Positions 18,671-29,500 of a stretch of 64,000 bases of DNA are shown in pieces (the stretch's first letter is position 1; the number at the start of each line of letters is the position of its first letter). Source of the stretch: Fontibacter flavus (GTDB lineage Bacteria; Bacteroidota; Bacteroidia; Cytophagales; Cyclobacteriaceae). Location of the stretch: positions 68,954 to 132,953 of the forward strand of contig NZ_JBHLWI010000038.1 in the NCBI RefSeq assembly GCF_042432905.1, written 5' to 3'. The notes beneath the pieces are model-generated. The model made no database searches and was not told the origin of the DNA. It worked only from the letters and a program-made list of their open reading frames with translations. Position numbers and translations under genes: made by a program.

Positions 18671-19459
18671 ATGAAACAAAATTCTAAACGAAAAGGAATA
18701 TGGATTCCATTGGAAATCCTTGGGAACAGTAATCTGGACCCAACCAACAAAATTCTATTATCTGAAATTCTCTCACTTACAGAACTACCAGAGGGTTGTT
18801 TTGCATCGAATCAGTACTTTGCAGAATTGTTGGGGCTGACCAAGTCTTCAGTATCTAAAAGGATATCATTTCTTCAATTACATGGATATATCAAAACTGA
18901 CAATATCTATAAAAACAACCAATGTCTTGGAAGGATAATCACTAAAGGGCATGTAGTATCTCAAAAGACGACTACCAGTTCCACAAAGAAAAAGGGTAGT
19001 TCACTGAAAGATAGGGAGGTTGTTCCCCAAAACCTAGAGGGTGGTTCCCATTTGGAGAGGAGGGTAATTCCTGAAGAGATAGGGGGTATTTCCGAAGAGA
19101 AGCCAATTAATACAAGTATAAATTCAGATAAAATAAATACAAATAATAAACAGAATATAAGTACAAATACTAGTACAGAAAATGAATCAAATATTGGTAT
19201 AGATTCTAATATGATACATGATTCTACTAGTACTATTACCGCAACTAGTAAAAATATTGGAATAGAAAATGAAATAACTATTGGATTAAATTCTAATGAT
19301 AAATATGAATCTAAGGATTCCAAAAATACTAGTTCTAGCATGAATAGTAATGATAGTTCTAGTAGTGTTCCAACAGATAAAAAACCTTCCCAAGGTATAA
19401 CTATAGCTGAATATTATAGGCAAAAAGGAATGTTTCATAAACTAAAAGAGCCTATGTAA
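18671..19459 (+). CDS. Helix-turn-helix protein with long Ser/Asn/Thr-rich tail
   Basis: 262 residues. Residues 8-80 form a winged helix-turn-helix of the type in phage and plasmid replication or regulation proteins: GIWIPLEILGNSNLDPTNKILLSEI, then FASNQYFAELLGLTKSSVSKRISFLQLHGYI. Residues 105-240 are low complexity, rich in S, N, T and I, with degenerate repeats such as NTSINSDKINTNNKQNIS. The end ITIAEYYRQKGMFHKLKEPM is conserved in appearance. It lies in front of the BREX unit but is separated by 258 bp with a hairpin, so control of BREX is only a possibility. Confidence 0.65.
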   Translation: MKQNSKRKGIWIPLEILGNSNLDPTNKILLSEILSLTELPEGCFASNQYFAELLGLTKSSVSKRISFLQLHGYIKTDNIYKNNQCLGRIITKGHVVSQKTTTSSTKKKGSSLKDREVVPQNLEGGSHLERRVIPEEIGGISEEKPINTSINSDKINTNNKQNISTNTSTENESNIGIDSNMIHDSTSTITATSKNIGIENEITIGLNSNDKYESKDSKNTSSSMNSNDSSSSVPTDKKPSQGITIAEYYRQKGMFHKLKEPM

Positions 19460-19478
19460 AATTATCCTTACTTTTAAT

Positions 19479-19514
19479 TAGAGGAAGGTAAAAGCAAAAA
19501 AATTACCTCCCCTC
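19479..19514 (+). terminator. Weak hairpin after the HTH gene
   Basis: GAGGaAGGTAA pairs with TTACCTCCCCTC around an A-rich loop, 20 bp after the HTH stop. There is no good T run, so it is a weak terminator or a DNA structure. The rest of the 19460-19717 gap has C-rich runs (19559-19592) and then an AT-rich stretch likely to hold the BREX promoter. Confidence 0.35.
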
Positions 19515-19717
19515 AACTGGATTTTGGACGTAGTCCATTTTATGCCGAGGGGAACCCACTCCCCCCCAGTTGCGCTCACCCCCCCTCTCCCAAAATGATT
19601 GGAGAATAATCTGAAATTGATGTTGATATTAATGATTTTAATAAACTTTACTCAATTCAGCTTAATTTATAATTTACTACTTTTACCTTTAGAATACCCC
19701 AAAAATTAGAGCAATAC

Positions 19718-21697
19718 ATGACTATCCAATTCCATATATCTGATTTTTTTAAAAAACTATTTCCTGAAGTAGATGCTACCAATAACGATGCTGTCAAGCA
19801 GAAATTAAAGGAATTTTACAATCCTATTGAAGTCATTATTGATATCAATGGCGATACAATTCACGTGGAATTTCAGGATGATTTGAAGGATACTAAATCC
19901 AACGATTTTTACAGAGCTACAGACCTTTGTGTGAAAAAACGATATCAGGAAGCTATCCCAATATTCCTGAAACTGATTCAGGAGAATCCAACAGATTCAG
20001 AAGTTCACAGGAACTTGGCTCAAGCATACGAGGAATCTGGAGACTATGAAACCGCCATCAATCATTTGATAGATGCCCTGAAATGGAATCCCAAAAATCA
20101 TTGGGCATTGATTCTAATGGGTAATATCTACATCCGGTATTTTAATGATGTGAATACCGCCATGACTTATTTTGACCAAGTCATGGAGACTGACCCGAAT
20201 AATTATGTGGCTTTGAATAATATCGGGGGAACCTTCCTTCAATTGGGAAAATTGACTTTGGCAGAAAGATTTCTATCCAAGGCGTACAAGGCCAATCCAA
20301 AATTCTCCCATATCACCTTAGGTATGGGTTTAGTGAATTTTGAGAAAGGAGAGTTCAGAACCGCTTTTGATTTCGCCATCGATACGTTCAAAAACGAAGA
20401 ACATGTTGATGGACCAGTGTACCAAAAGGCCTTACAACTTGCCTTGGAATCAGCGAAGTCACTTGTGAAGCAACAGGTCGGGAAAGAAACATTGGTAGAC
20501 TATATACAAGATATCGAAAAACTCACAGGTAAGGAAGTTAGAATCGAGGAAGACTCAACCATTTCAACAGCGGCCAAGGTAGAGTTTGCGGAGAATTATG
20601 GAAGAGATTTCCATTTGGTTAAAACCAACCCGAAATATCCCAATACTGACCACTTGATTGCCCATGAACTTACACACCTCAAACTGGCAGAAGAAGCCCG
20701 TCAACAGGGTGCAAACATGTTATTCATTGGGAAGGACAGTAAGTTGGAGGGCTTCAAGAAATCTATCCAAGGTGCCCTGAAGAAATTAGAAAAAAGAGGG
20801 ATTCCTCAAACAACCATCGACAAATACTCCCATAATTTATTTCATGGAATCCTTGGCCAGATATTCAATACTCCTATAGACCTTTTCATTGAAGATTATC
20901 TTTTTAACCATTTTCCTGACCTGAGATACGTCCAATTCATTTCCCTATACCAACTGAATGTAGAAGCACATAAAGCGGTTAACGACCCTAAAATCATTGA
21001 ATTGTCACCTCCTGATATTTTGACAAAAAGTAGGATTTTCAATGTAGTATCAGCCAGACATTTTGAGTCATTGTTTGGTGTGAAAATGGAAAAAACATAC
21101 ACCATCAAGCCTTTTGAATTGAAGCAGGTTGATGCTTTTTGGGAGGAGTTCAATGAATATCGGAACGATAAGAAACCTGGAGAGGAATACGAACTGATTC
21201 AACACTGGGGAGAAGACTTGGAACTGGATACATACTTTAAGCTAGAGGAAGAGAAATCCTATAAGTCAACTAATAGTCCTTCATCCAAGTCTCCTGAGGA
21301 TGTTCTGGAGCAGATAGAAAATGACCCATTCCAACATAGTGGGTTGGATGATGAAGAAGCGGAAGAACTGAAGAAATTCCAAGAACAACATTCAGGTAAA
21401 GACCTCAATATGGCGGTGGCCATGTATATGGTGGGAGCCTTGGACTACTTCAAAAACATGTCAAAGGAGAAGGTGAAAGAAATCGCCTTTGAAATCGCCA
21501 TGTTGGGAAGAACTGGTATCAATCCTCAGAAAAAAGGGTATAAACTTAATCTGATTCCCAATACTTCCTTCTCAGGTTACAAACTCCTCGCCTATTACTA
21601 TGTTAGTTGGGCTATCGCAATGCCTGAGGTATTGTCGGACCTTCAGATGCCTTTTGATAAGGAATTTGAACTGGCAAGACAGATTTCAGGTAGATAA
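19718..21697 (+). CDS. TPR protein with HELTH zinc-protease motif, upstream of BREX
   Basis: 659 residues. About five tetratricopeptide repeats lie at residues 65-235 (YQEAIPIFLKLIQENPTDSE, YETAINHLIDALKWNPKNHW, VNTAMTYFDQVMETDPNNYV and so on). The middle has H316-E-L-T-H320, the HExxH metal site of zincins, with a possible third ligand E392 in TPIDLFIEDYLF. A linker full of E, S and P follows (510-540), then a helical C-terminal domain (DLNMAVAMYMVGALDYFKNM). The gene is on the BREX strand, 73 bp before brxA. It is not one of the standard BREX genes. It may be a protease effector or regulator, with the TPRs binding a partner. Confidence 0.65.
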   Translation: MTIQFHISDFFKKLFPEVDATNNDAVKQKLKEFYNPIEVIIDINGDTIHVEFQDDLKDTKSNDFYRATDLCVKKRYQEAIPIFLKLIQENPTDSEVHRNLAQAYEESGDYETAINHLIDALKWNPKNHWALILMGNIYIRYFNDVNTAMTYFDQVMETDPNNYVALNNIGGTFLQLGKLTLAERFLSKAYKANPKFSHITLGMGLVNFEKGEFRTAFDFAIDTFKNEEHVDGPVYQKALQLALESAKSLVKQQVGKETLVDYIQDIEKLTGKEVRIEEDSTISTAAKVEFAENYGRDFHLVKTNPKYPNTDHLIAHELTHLKLAEEARQQGANMLFIGKDSKLEGFKKSIQGALKKLEKRGIPQTTIDKYSHNLFHGILGQIFNTPIDLFIEDYLFNHFPDLRYVQFISLYQLNVEAHKAVNDPKIIELSPPDILTKSRIFNVVSARHFESLFGVKMEKTYTIKPFELKQVDAFWEEFNEYRNDKKPGEEYELIQHWGEDLELDTYFKLEEEKSYKSTNSPSSKSPEDVLEQIENDPFQHSGLDDEEAEELKKFQEQHSGKDLNMAVAMYMVGALDYFKNMSKEKVKEIAFEIAMLGRTGINPQKKGYKLNLIPNTSFSGYKLLAYYYVSWAIAMPEVLSDLQMPFDKEFELARQISGR

Positions 21698-21770
21698 AAC
21701 TCCGCCAACTTCTGTCAATAATCCATTTAACTGAAAGTTTATCCGATTTATTTATTAAGTTTATTAATCA

Positions 21771-22385
21771 TTGAAAAATACATCAATCTATAAATTCTCT
21801 TTTACGGCACTGTCTCTAAAAGTAAGAGAGACCATTTCGCTTGCCCAAAAACTGAAGGATGAAAATCTCAACTTGGAGGATTTGGCACCAAAGGATTTGC
21901 CAGACCAGAGGGGAGCAACGAGTAAAAGGAAATTTCAGGAATTGATTAGGAGACTAAACCAATTATCAAAAGAGGAATTGGACTTATTGGCTGAGGGGAA
22001 TCCATCTGAACAAAAACAACTTTGTTTATTGGGATTTGCTCGCTATTATAGGTTTTTCTATGAGTTTGTGACAGAGACCATGGTGGACAAAATCATGTTA
22101 TTCGATTACGAATTGACCGATAGGGATATCAATTCCTTCATGAGTAGAAAGTCCATAGACCATCCTGAACTGGAGTCTTTGGCGGAGACCACAAGGAAGA
22201 AGGTAGTACAGGTGTTATGGAAAGTATTGGAGCAATCGGAATTGATTAATTCGGTAACAGATAGAAAAATCACTCCTCCTTTTTTGGAAAAAAGGGTGGA
22301 GAATTTAATTGTTAAAACCAACCCAAATGACCTTAAGGTCTTTTTGTATACAGAGGACAAAATCAAGTCACATGACAGAAACTGA
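21771..22385 (+). CDS. brxA: BREX protein BrxA
   Basis: 204 residues of the DUF1819 family: YKFSFTALSLKVRETISLAQ at the start, RGATSKRKFQELIRRLNQLSKEELDLL and LCLLGFARYYRFFYEFVTETMVDK in the middle. BrxA is a small DNA-binding protein needed for BREX defence in some systems. The start is a TTG: an in-frame TAA sits two codons upstream and no ATG occurs before residue 100. The end overlaps brxB by 14 bp. The first gene of a standard type 1 order brxA-brxB-brxC-pglX-pglZ-brxL. Confidence 0.9.
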   Translation: MKNTSIYKFSFTALSLKVRETISLAQKLKDENLNLEDLAPKDLPDQRGATSKRKFQELIRRLNQLSKEELDLLAEGNPSEQKQLCLLGFARYYRFFYEFVTETMVDKIMLFDYELTDRDINSFMSRKSIDHPELESLAETTRKKVVQVLWKVLEQSELINSVTDRKITPPFLEKRVENLIVKTNPNDLKVFLYTEDKIKSHDRN

Positions 22386-22959
22386 ACATATACATCATAA
22401 ATTCTCTCACATTTTTCAGGTAGTCAGTTCGGAGAGTTTTTTGAAAATGGATGCACTGGGTGGTGAAATTCCATTTTGGATTGCCCCTTTTGAAGTGGGT
22501 GCTACCAACCTGGTCGAAATAGAAATCAAGAATCTCCAAAAAAAACTACTGGCAAAAGGGATTAAACCCTTGGTGGTGGACTTATTTGAATTGGCTGTCC
22601 AAATACTGGATGAACATGTGGGATTGGACGATGTCTTTTACATAGAAGAGGACAGTGATAAAGATTACTTCAAGGAAACACTTCAGTCCATGTTGAATAT
22701 CCATGAACGTTTCATTCCTAAGATGATTGAACTGAAAAATAAGGAAAATCCTCAGGTCTTCATGATTAAGGGAGTTGGGGCGGTGTATCCATTTATCAGG
22801 TCACACAATATCCTGAACAACATTCAGGTGGCCATGAATGATATCCCAACCCTTATGTTCTTTCCTGGGGTTTACAACGGCAAATCGTTGAACCTATTTG
22901 GACAAATGATGGACGATAATTATTACCGAGCATTTAACATTGACAATTTTAAGATATGA
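22372..22959 (+). CDS. brxB: BREX protein BrxB
   Basis: 195 residues from MTETEHIHHKFSHIFQVVSS (the frame is open upstream, but this start fits the family and overlaps brxA by 14 bp). DUF1788 features are visible: PFWIAPFEVG, KGIKPLVVDLFELAVQIL, VFMIKGVGAVYPFIRSHNILNNI and PTLMFFPGVYNGKSLNLFG. BrxB is a conserved BREX component of unclear biochemistry, thought to work with BrxC and PglZ. Its stop overlaps the brxC start by 4 bp (ATGA). Confidence 0.9.
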   Translation: MTETEHIHHKFSHIFQVVSSESFLKMDALGGEIPFWIAPFEVGATNLVEIEIKNLQKKLLAKGIKPLVVDLFELAVQILDEHVGLDDVFYIEEDSDKDYFKETLQSMLNIHERFIPKMIELKNKENPQVFMIKGVGAVYPFIRSHNILNNIQVAMNDIPTLMFFPGVYNGKSLNLFGQMMDDNYYRAFNIDNFKI

Positions 22960-25900
22960 GTGAGTTTAAAAACCTTTTTCGGAAAAACTTTTCCCGAGCG
23001 ATAGAGACAGTTATCAAAGCAGATGATACTGACCATGTCTACCAAGAGGTGGATGAATATGTGGTTACCAGAGAAGTGGCCAAGAAACTCGCAGACTTTT
23101 TCGAGTCCTACAATGATTCTGATAATATCAATGGGGTATGGATTTCAGGATTCTTTGGTTCAGGTAAGTCCCACCTCTTGAAAATCTTAAGTTATGTATT
23201 GGAAAATAAATCCCTCAATGGAGACCATTTGGGAGAGTTGTTTGCCAGCAAGATTTCAGATGACCCCAAACTCAAGGGCGATATTCTGGGCAGTACCAAG
23301 AAATATAAATCGGAAAGTATCCTTTTCAATATTGACCAACAGGCACAGATAACCAACAAGACTGAGGCGAACGCCATCTTACAGGTGTTCTATAAGGTAT
23401 TTTATGACCATTTGGGGTATTACGGATTCAGACCTTTCATCGCCAATTTTGAAATGTACTTGGAGAAGGAAGGGAAATATGAACGCTTTAAAGAGCAATT
23501 CGAAGCCTTGTATGGGAAACCATGGAAGGAAGGAAGAATGGATTATCCATCAAGGAGAGTCAATGATGCCGTAGCCAATTCATGTGGGTTGTTATTCGAT
23601 GAACCTGCTACCAAATTTGAAAACTTACTCAGAGAGTATCGGGAAACTCAGGCCTTTTCTATTGAGGATTTTGCCCTCAAAGTCAATGCTTATATCAAAT
23701 CCAAGGGGTCTAATTTCCGATTAAACTTCTTTGTGGATGAAGTGGGGCAGTACATTGCTGAGAACACCAAACTGATGTTGAATCTTCAGACCATCGCTGA
23801 ATCATTAAATACCAAATGTCATGGAAATGCGTGGGTGGTGGTGACTTCTCAGGAGGATTTGGAAAATTTGGTTGGGGATGACTCAGGTTTACAATCGGAT
23901 GACTTCTCCAAGATTCAAGGGAGATTTCGGGTAAGGATGCCACTCACTTCTGCTAACGTGGATGAAGTGATTGAAAAAAGATTGTTGGAAAAAGATGATA
24001 CCGGTACCGAGAAACTTATACAACTCTTCAGAAGAGAAGGTGAAAATCTCAAAACTCTACTTTCTTTTTCAGAGACAGGGATGCAGTTCAAAGGATATCG
24101 GGATGAAAATGATTTTGTCAATAAGTATCCTTTTATCCCCTATCAGTTTGACCTATTCCAACAATGTATTAAAACACTTTCCCGACACAATGCCTTCCAA
24201 GGGAAACACCAATCCGTAGGCGAAAGGTCCATGTTGGGTGTATTCCAAGAAGTACTGAAAAACGCTTCCTTCAATGGACTGGATGGACTGGTTTCCTTTG
24301 ACAAGATGTTTGAAGGAATCAGAGCATCCTTAAGAACAGAAGCTCAGAATTCAATTATTGTGGCAGAAAACCAATTGAGTGATGCTCCTTTTGCCCTGAA
24401 GGTATTGAAGGTACTTTTCTTGGTGAAGTATTACGATAATTTCAAAACTACTTCACGAAATATCAGTGTACTCTTATTGGATTCCATTGATGCCAATCCT
24501 ACCCAACATCATGAGAAGGTAGAGAAGGCGCTGAATCTTTTGGAGCAACAGACCTATATCCAAAGAAAAGGAGAAGAATATGAATTCTTGACCGACACGG
24601 AGAAGGATGTAGAAGAGGAAATCAAGAATACAAAAATCGATGAGATTGCAGTTTCCCAATTACTGAATGAACTGATATTTGATGGAATCATTAGGGATAC
24701 CAAAATCAAATACATCCAAAACAAACAGGAATTTGACTTTGCCAGAAAGGTGGATGGGGACTTGTTCGGAAGGGACAAGGAACTCAAAATTGAAATCATT
24801 ACCCCTAATTCTAACAACTACAATAACTACAGTCAATTGGCGAGTTCTACACTGGCAGACCCTGGACTGATGGTGGTGAAACTTCCTGAGGACAAGCGGT
24901 TGATTATGGAAGTGAGGATGGCCTTGAAGACGGACAAGTACATCATGCAGAATAGGTCACTTTCCAATGATGATAATATCATCCGTATTCTAGCGGAAAA
25001 AGGTCAGCAAAACAGGGAGAGAAGACGCTTACTGGAAAATAACCTGAATGGTTTATTGGCCAGAGGAACATTCTACCTGGCAGGAAAAGAACATGAGGTA
25101 GGTGCAGGTTCCGATGGAAGGAATAAGGTACTGGAAGTGGCTCAGGATATCATCAAGGTAGCTTACTCCAAATTGGAGTTACTGGGTTCTGCCAATCTGG
25201 ATGAAAGTCAACTTCGCCTTATCATGAGAAGTGGACAGTATGGTTTATTTGATGGAAATGAAGGAACCTTATCCGCACCTGAAAGAGAGATTGCCAACTT
25301 TATCGAAAGAAGAAAATTACAACATGATAGGACCACTTTAACTGACCTGAGAGACCACTTCTCTAAGAGGCCATACGGTTGGACACAAATGGCGGTTTGG
25401 TGTATTGTGGCTCAGTTATACAAGAGAGGCAAGATAGAAGCCAAACAGGATTCCAATTCCTTGGAGGAAAATGATTTCTTGGAGACCCTGAACAACAACA
25501 GACTTTGGGCAAACACTTTATTGGAACCGCAGGTGGAGTTCACGCCTGCTCAGGTCAAGAAGCTGAAGGATATCCATTTGGACATGTTTGATGAGACTAA
25601 TACCGCTACTGAGGCCAAGGATATCGCCAGACTATTCAAGGAGAAGGTAAAGTCTTTGGAATCCGAAATCAGAGGATATCTCAATCAGTCTGCTCAATAT
25701 CCTTTCCTATCCTCACTGGAAAATCTGGCCATGCTTCTGAGGAAATTAGGGAACATGGATTATGCAGATTTACTGACCAAATCCAATGATTTTGAGGATG
25801 ATTTATTGGATGATAAAGAACACTATCTAGACCCAATCCGACATTTCTGGAACGGAGAACAGAAGAAGATTTTTGATAGATTACTCCAGTTTCTTCAGGG

Positions 25901-26492
25901 AAATCAGGCGAATTTCGATTATGTGGATACACAAGAAAGAGGATTCCTGTCAGAAGTTCGGGAAGATAAAGCACCCTATAAGGGGGATTTAATCAAACGA
26001 GCCAAGGTATCCATGGATACCTTGGAGACTAGATTGATTGGCAAAATCAAGGAAGAAAAGGATATTACCATAGAGTCCGCAAAGGAAAGAATCACTCAGA
26101 TTCAGTTACAGGAAGGTTTTGGAGAACTGACTCCTGCACAACAGGAAGAAATATTGACTCCATTTAGGGATATTGTGTCTAGGGCGAAGTACCAAAACTA
26201 TATCGCCAACCTGAAGGTGGACAGAGATAGATTGGGGAATTTATATACAGACCAACTCAATAAAATCGGAAACATACTGGCAAAGAATCAAGCCAAAGCC
26301 AATCCACCTGAACCAGGAACACCTGAACCTGTACCAGTAGAACATTTTATCAACATCAAAGAGGTAGAGAAAAAAGTAAAATATACCAAGGGTCAACTGA
26401 AATCAGAAGCCGATGTAGAAGAGTACATTGAATCTCTTCGAAAGGCCATGATGGAACAAATCCAACAGAACAGGAAGATTACTTTGAACTAG
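22956..26492 (+). CDS. brxC: BREX ATPase BrxC
   Basis: 1178 residues, the usual size. The P-loop is G65-FFGSGK-S72 (WISGFFGSGKSHLLKIL), with Walker B-like FFVDEVGQYI near residue 265 and VVVTSQEDLENLVGDD as a probable sensor. Long helical regions follow (residues 630-1100). BrxC is an AAA+ ATPase required for both host methylation and phage exclusion. It overlaps brxB by 4 bp; a 36-bp gap separates it from pglX. Confidence 0.93.
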   Translation: MSEFKNLFRKNFSRAIETVIKADDTDHVYQEVDEYVVTREVAKKLADFFESYNDSDNINGVWISGFFGSGKSHLLKILSYVLENKSLNGDHLGELFASKISDDPKLKGDILGSTKKYKSESILFNIDQQAQITNKTEANAILQVFYKVFYDHLGYYGFRPFIANFEMYLEKEGKYERFKEQFEALYGKPWKEGRMDYPSRRVNDAVANSCGLLFDEPATKFENLLREYRETQAFSIEDFALKVNAYIKSKGSNFRLNFFVDEVGQYIAENTKLMLNLQTIAESLNTKCHGNAWVVVTSQEDLENLVGDDSGLQSDDFSKIQGRFRVRMPLTSANVDEVIEKRLLEKDDTGTEKLIQLFRREGENLKTLLSFSETGMQFKGYRDENDFVNKYPFIPYQFDLFQQCIKTLSRHNAFQGKHQSVGERSMLGVFQEVLKNASFNGLDGLVSFDKMFEGIRASLRTEAQNSIIVAENQLSDAPFALKVLKVLFLVKYYDNFKTTSRNISVLLLDSIDANPTQHHEKVEKALNLLEQQTYIQRKGEEYEFLTDTEKDVEEEIKNTKIDEIAVSQLLNELIFDGIIRDTKIKYIQNKQEFDFARKVDGDLFGRDKELKIEIITPNSNNYNNYSQLASSTLADPGLMVVKLPEDKRLIMEVRMALKTDKYIMQNRSLSNDDNIIRILAEKGQQNRERRRLLENNLNGLLARGTFYLAGKEHEVGAGSDGRNKVLEVAQDIIKVAYSKLELLGSANLDESQLRLIMRSGQYGLFDGNEGTLSAPEREIANFIERRKLQHDRTTLTDLRDHFSKRPYGWTQMAVWCIVAQLYKRGKIEAKQDSNSLEENDFLETLNNNRLWANTLLEPQVEFTPAQVKKLKDIHLDMFDETNTATEAKDIARLFKEKVKSLESEIRGYLNQSAQYPFLSSLENLAMLLRKLGNMDYADLLTKSNDFEDDLLDDKEHYLDPIRHFWNGEQKKIFDRLLQFLQGNQANFDYVDTQERGFLSEVREDKAPYKGDLIKRAKVSMDTLETRLIGKIKEEKDITIESAKERITQIQLQEGFGELTPAQQEEILTPFRDIVSRAKYQNYIANLKVDRDRLGNLYTDQLNKIGNILAKNQAKANPPEPGTPEPVPVEHFINIKEVEKKVKYTKGQLKSEADVEEYIESLRKAMMEQIQQNRKITLN

Positions 26493-26528
26493 TACCATTT
26501 ATTGTTTAACCACATTTGAATTAACAGC

Positions 26529-29500
26529 ATGAACACCAATAACCTCAAGAAATTTGCTCAGGGAGCGAGAAAGAAATTGTTGGAACAGGTATCCGCTAAG
26601 TTGGATTATGTTCTGTCACATGATTCATCAACATTAAGGACAAAAACGGAAACCCTTAAAAGACTGAATGATGAACTCGCTTCCATGGGTAAAGATACCT
26701 TGGTGGATAAGGTAGCTTATACCTGGTTCAATAGATTGGTGGCGCTCAGGTTTATGGATGCCAATGGATTCCAACCCATGGGAATCAATGTGATTACCCC
26801 CATATCAGGTATCAGTCCGCAGATTCTGGAGGAGGCACATGCAGGACATATTCCTGAGGAACTTCCTATACGCCGAGAGGAGGTGATGGATATTCTGGAC
26901 GGTAGGGTATTTTCTGTCAATCCTGATAACGATGCTTACAGAATCCTATTGGTTGCTTCCTGTAACCAACTGAGCAGTATTTTTCCTTTCCTTTTTGAAA
27001 AAATCAATGACTATACAGAACTCCTCCTTCCTGATGACTTGACCTCTTCATTCAGTATTATCAAGGATATCTTGAACGGAATGTCCGATGAAGACTGTCA
27101 GGAAGTGGAGATAATCGGATGGTTATACCAGTTTTACATTTCTGAGAAAAAAGATGAAGTCTTCGCCTCAGGTGAAAAGGTCAAAAAAGAAGATATCCCT
27201 GCTGCCACCCAACTTTTTACTCCAAGATGGATAGTGGAGTATATGGTGCAAAATACCTTGGGGAAATTGTGGTTACAGAACAAACCCAATTCCAAGCTGA
27301 GGGATTATATGCCTTACTATATCGAAAGTCCTTCAGCACAGTCTGATGATTACTTGAAGGTCAATTCTGTAGAAGAAATCACCCTCTTGGACCAAGCCTC
27401 AGGTAGTGGTCATATCTTGGTGTATGGTTTCGAACTATTCTCTAAAATTTACGAGGAAGAAGGATATGCAAGCAGTGAGATACCTCAACTGATAATCGAG
27501 AAAAACCTATTTGGGTTTGAAATCGATGAGAGAGCGGCTCAACTGGCAGGATTTGCATTGATGATGAAAGCGAGATTTTATCATAGGAGATTTTTTAGAA
27601 AGGAAGTCAAACCCAATATTCTCCATTTCCAAGACCTCAAATTAGCGGAAGAGGAAATCAAACCACTCTTCAAAGATTTGAGGATTTCTATTTCCGATGA
27701 ATTGTTTCATGACCTAAAGACCATGAAACAGGCCACTAATTTTGGTTCCTTGATTCAACCCCATATCAATACAAAAACCTTGGAGGAAACCAAAAATTCA
27801 TTTCAATCCAAAGTTCAAGGTGCTGATATTTTCTCCAGACCCAAGATTGAAAATTTGATTCAGACCTTGGACCAGTTAATTCTACTAAGTAGAAAATATC
27901 ATTGTGTTGTGGATAATCCACCGTATATGGGGGAAAGCAAAATGAATAAAGTTTTGGGGTCTTGGGTTCGAATTAACTATCCAAAAAGTAGAGCAGACTT
28001 AATGGTATGTTTCATGGAAAGAGCAGAAGGTCAACTATTAGAAAATGGAATGGTTGCGATGATTAACCTTCCTTCTTGGATGTTTCTTTCTTCATTCGAA
28101 GAGTTTAGAAAAGAAACGATTAAGAAATTCCAAATTGATTCTTTAGTACATTTAGGTAGGGGGATTTTTGGTTCAGATTTTGGTTCAGTTACATTTACGA
28201 TGAAGAAAACGTCTGGTATAAAGTCCGATGGAATATATAGAAGACTTTTTAAAAATCATGTCAAAGTAAGAAGTGTTGAAAAAATTGAAAGTCTTTACTT
28301 AGACAAGAGTTTTGGAATTTATAAGATTAACCAAGATAAATTCAAGTCAATAGCAGGAAGTCCGATAGCATATTGGGCTAGTAAAAGGGTTCAAGAGATT
28401 TTTTCTGAAAGTCAAAAGTTAATAGAAGTCGGAGATACTTTTCAAGGAATAATTACTGGGAATAATGATTTATTCCTGAGATTATGGCAAGAAGTTTCTT
28501 TAGAAAAAATCAATTTTAATGCGAGAGAATTTAATGGTATTGATGTTGATTTTCAAAATTGGATTCCATATAACAAAGGTGGGAAATTTAGGAAGTGGTA
28601 TGGGAACCAAGATTACATCCTAAACTGGAAAAATAAGGGCTCTGATTTGACAAGAGGGAAAAACAGTTTTTCTAATTATTTTTTTAAAGAATACATGACA
28701 TGGACATATATTAGTGCTAGTACGATTGCTACGAGATATTTTCCACCTGGTTTTTTATGGGATGTTTCAGGTTCTGGCGTATTTCCGAAAAGTCAAGAAG
28801 ATATATTTTATTTTCAAAGTCTAATCGCATCTAACGTTGGGTTAATGATTCTAAAAATGATTAATCCAACAATAAATTTCCAAGTTGAAAACATTGCAGT
28901 TATTCCTATTATTTATCCAAACACGGATTCTTTAAAAAAGGAAATAATTAACCTTGTTTTTGAAAATATTGAAATAAGTAAATTAGAGTGGGACTCTAGG
29001 GAAATTTCATGGAATTTTTCAACAAACTACCTAGTCAATAAGAAAGTATCCTTGGTTGAAGAGGCTCTTGATTTATACAAATCTTTTTGGGAAATAAAAT
29101 TCAAGACTTTATTTAACAATGAAGTCACTATAAATAGAATGTTTATTGAGATATATGGATTAGAAGAGGAGGTAGGTCCAGAAATTCCCCTTGAAGATAT
29201 AACCATATTAAAAGAGGAATCTTATATAGAGAACAATAATCTAACTTTTAACTCTTTTGAGATAATTTCACAATTGGTAAGTTATTTTGTTGGATGTTTA
29301 TTTGGAAGATTTTCATTGAACAAAGAAGGATTGTTATTAGCCAATCAAGGGGATTCTTTAGACAACTTTTTCAAAAAAGTTGGAGTGGAATCAATGTCAT
29401 TTTTGCCTGATGAAGATAACATTATCCCAGTATTAGATGATGTGTGGTTTGAAGATGATATTGTTTCTCGGTTCCATGAATTTTTAAGGGTCAGTTTTGA

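Noticed and set aside
19555..19595. C-rich runs as a phase-variable tract
   Set aside because: They are interrupted, lie between genes and are not in a coding start.
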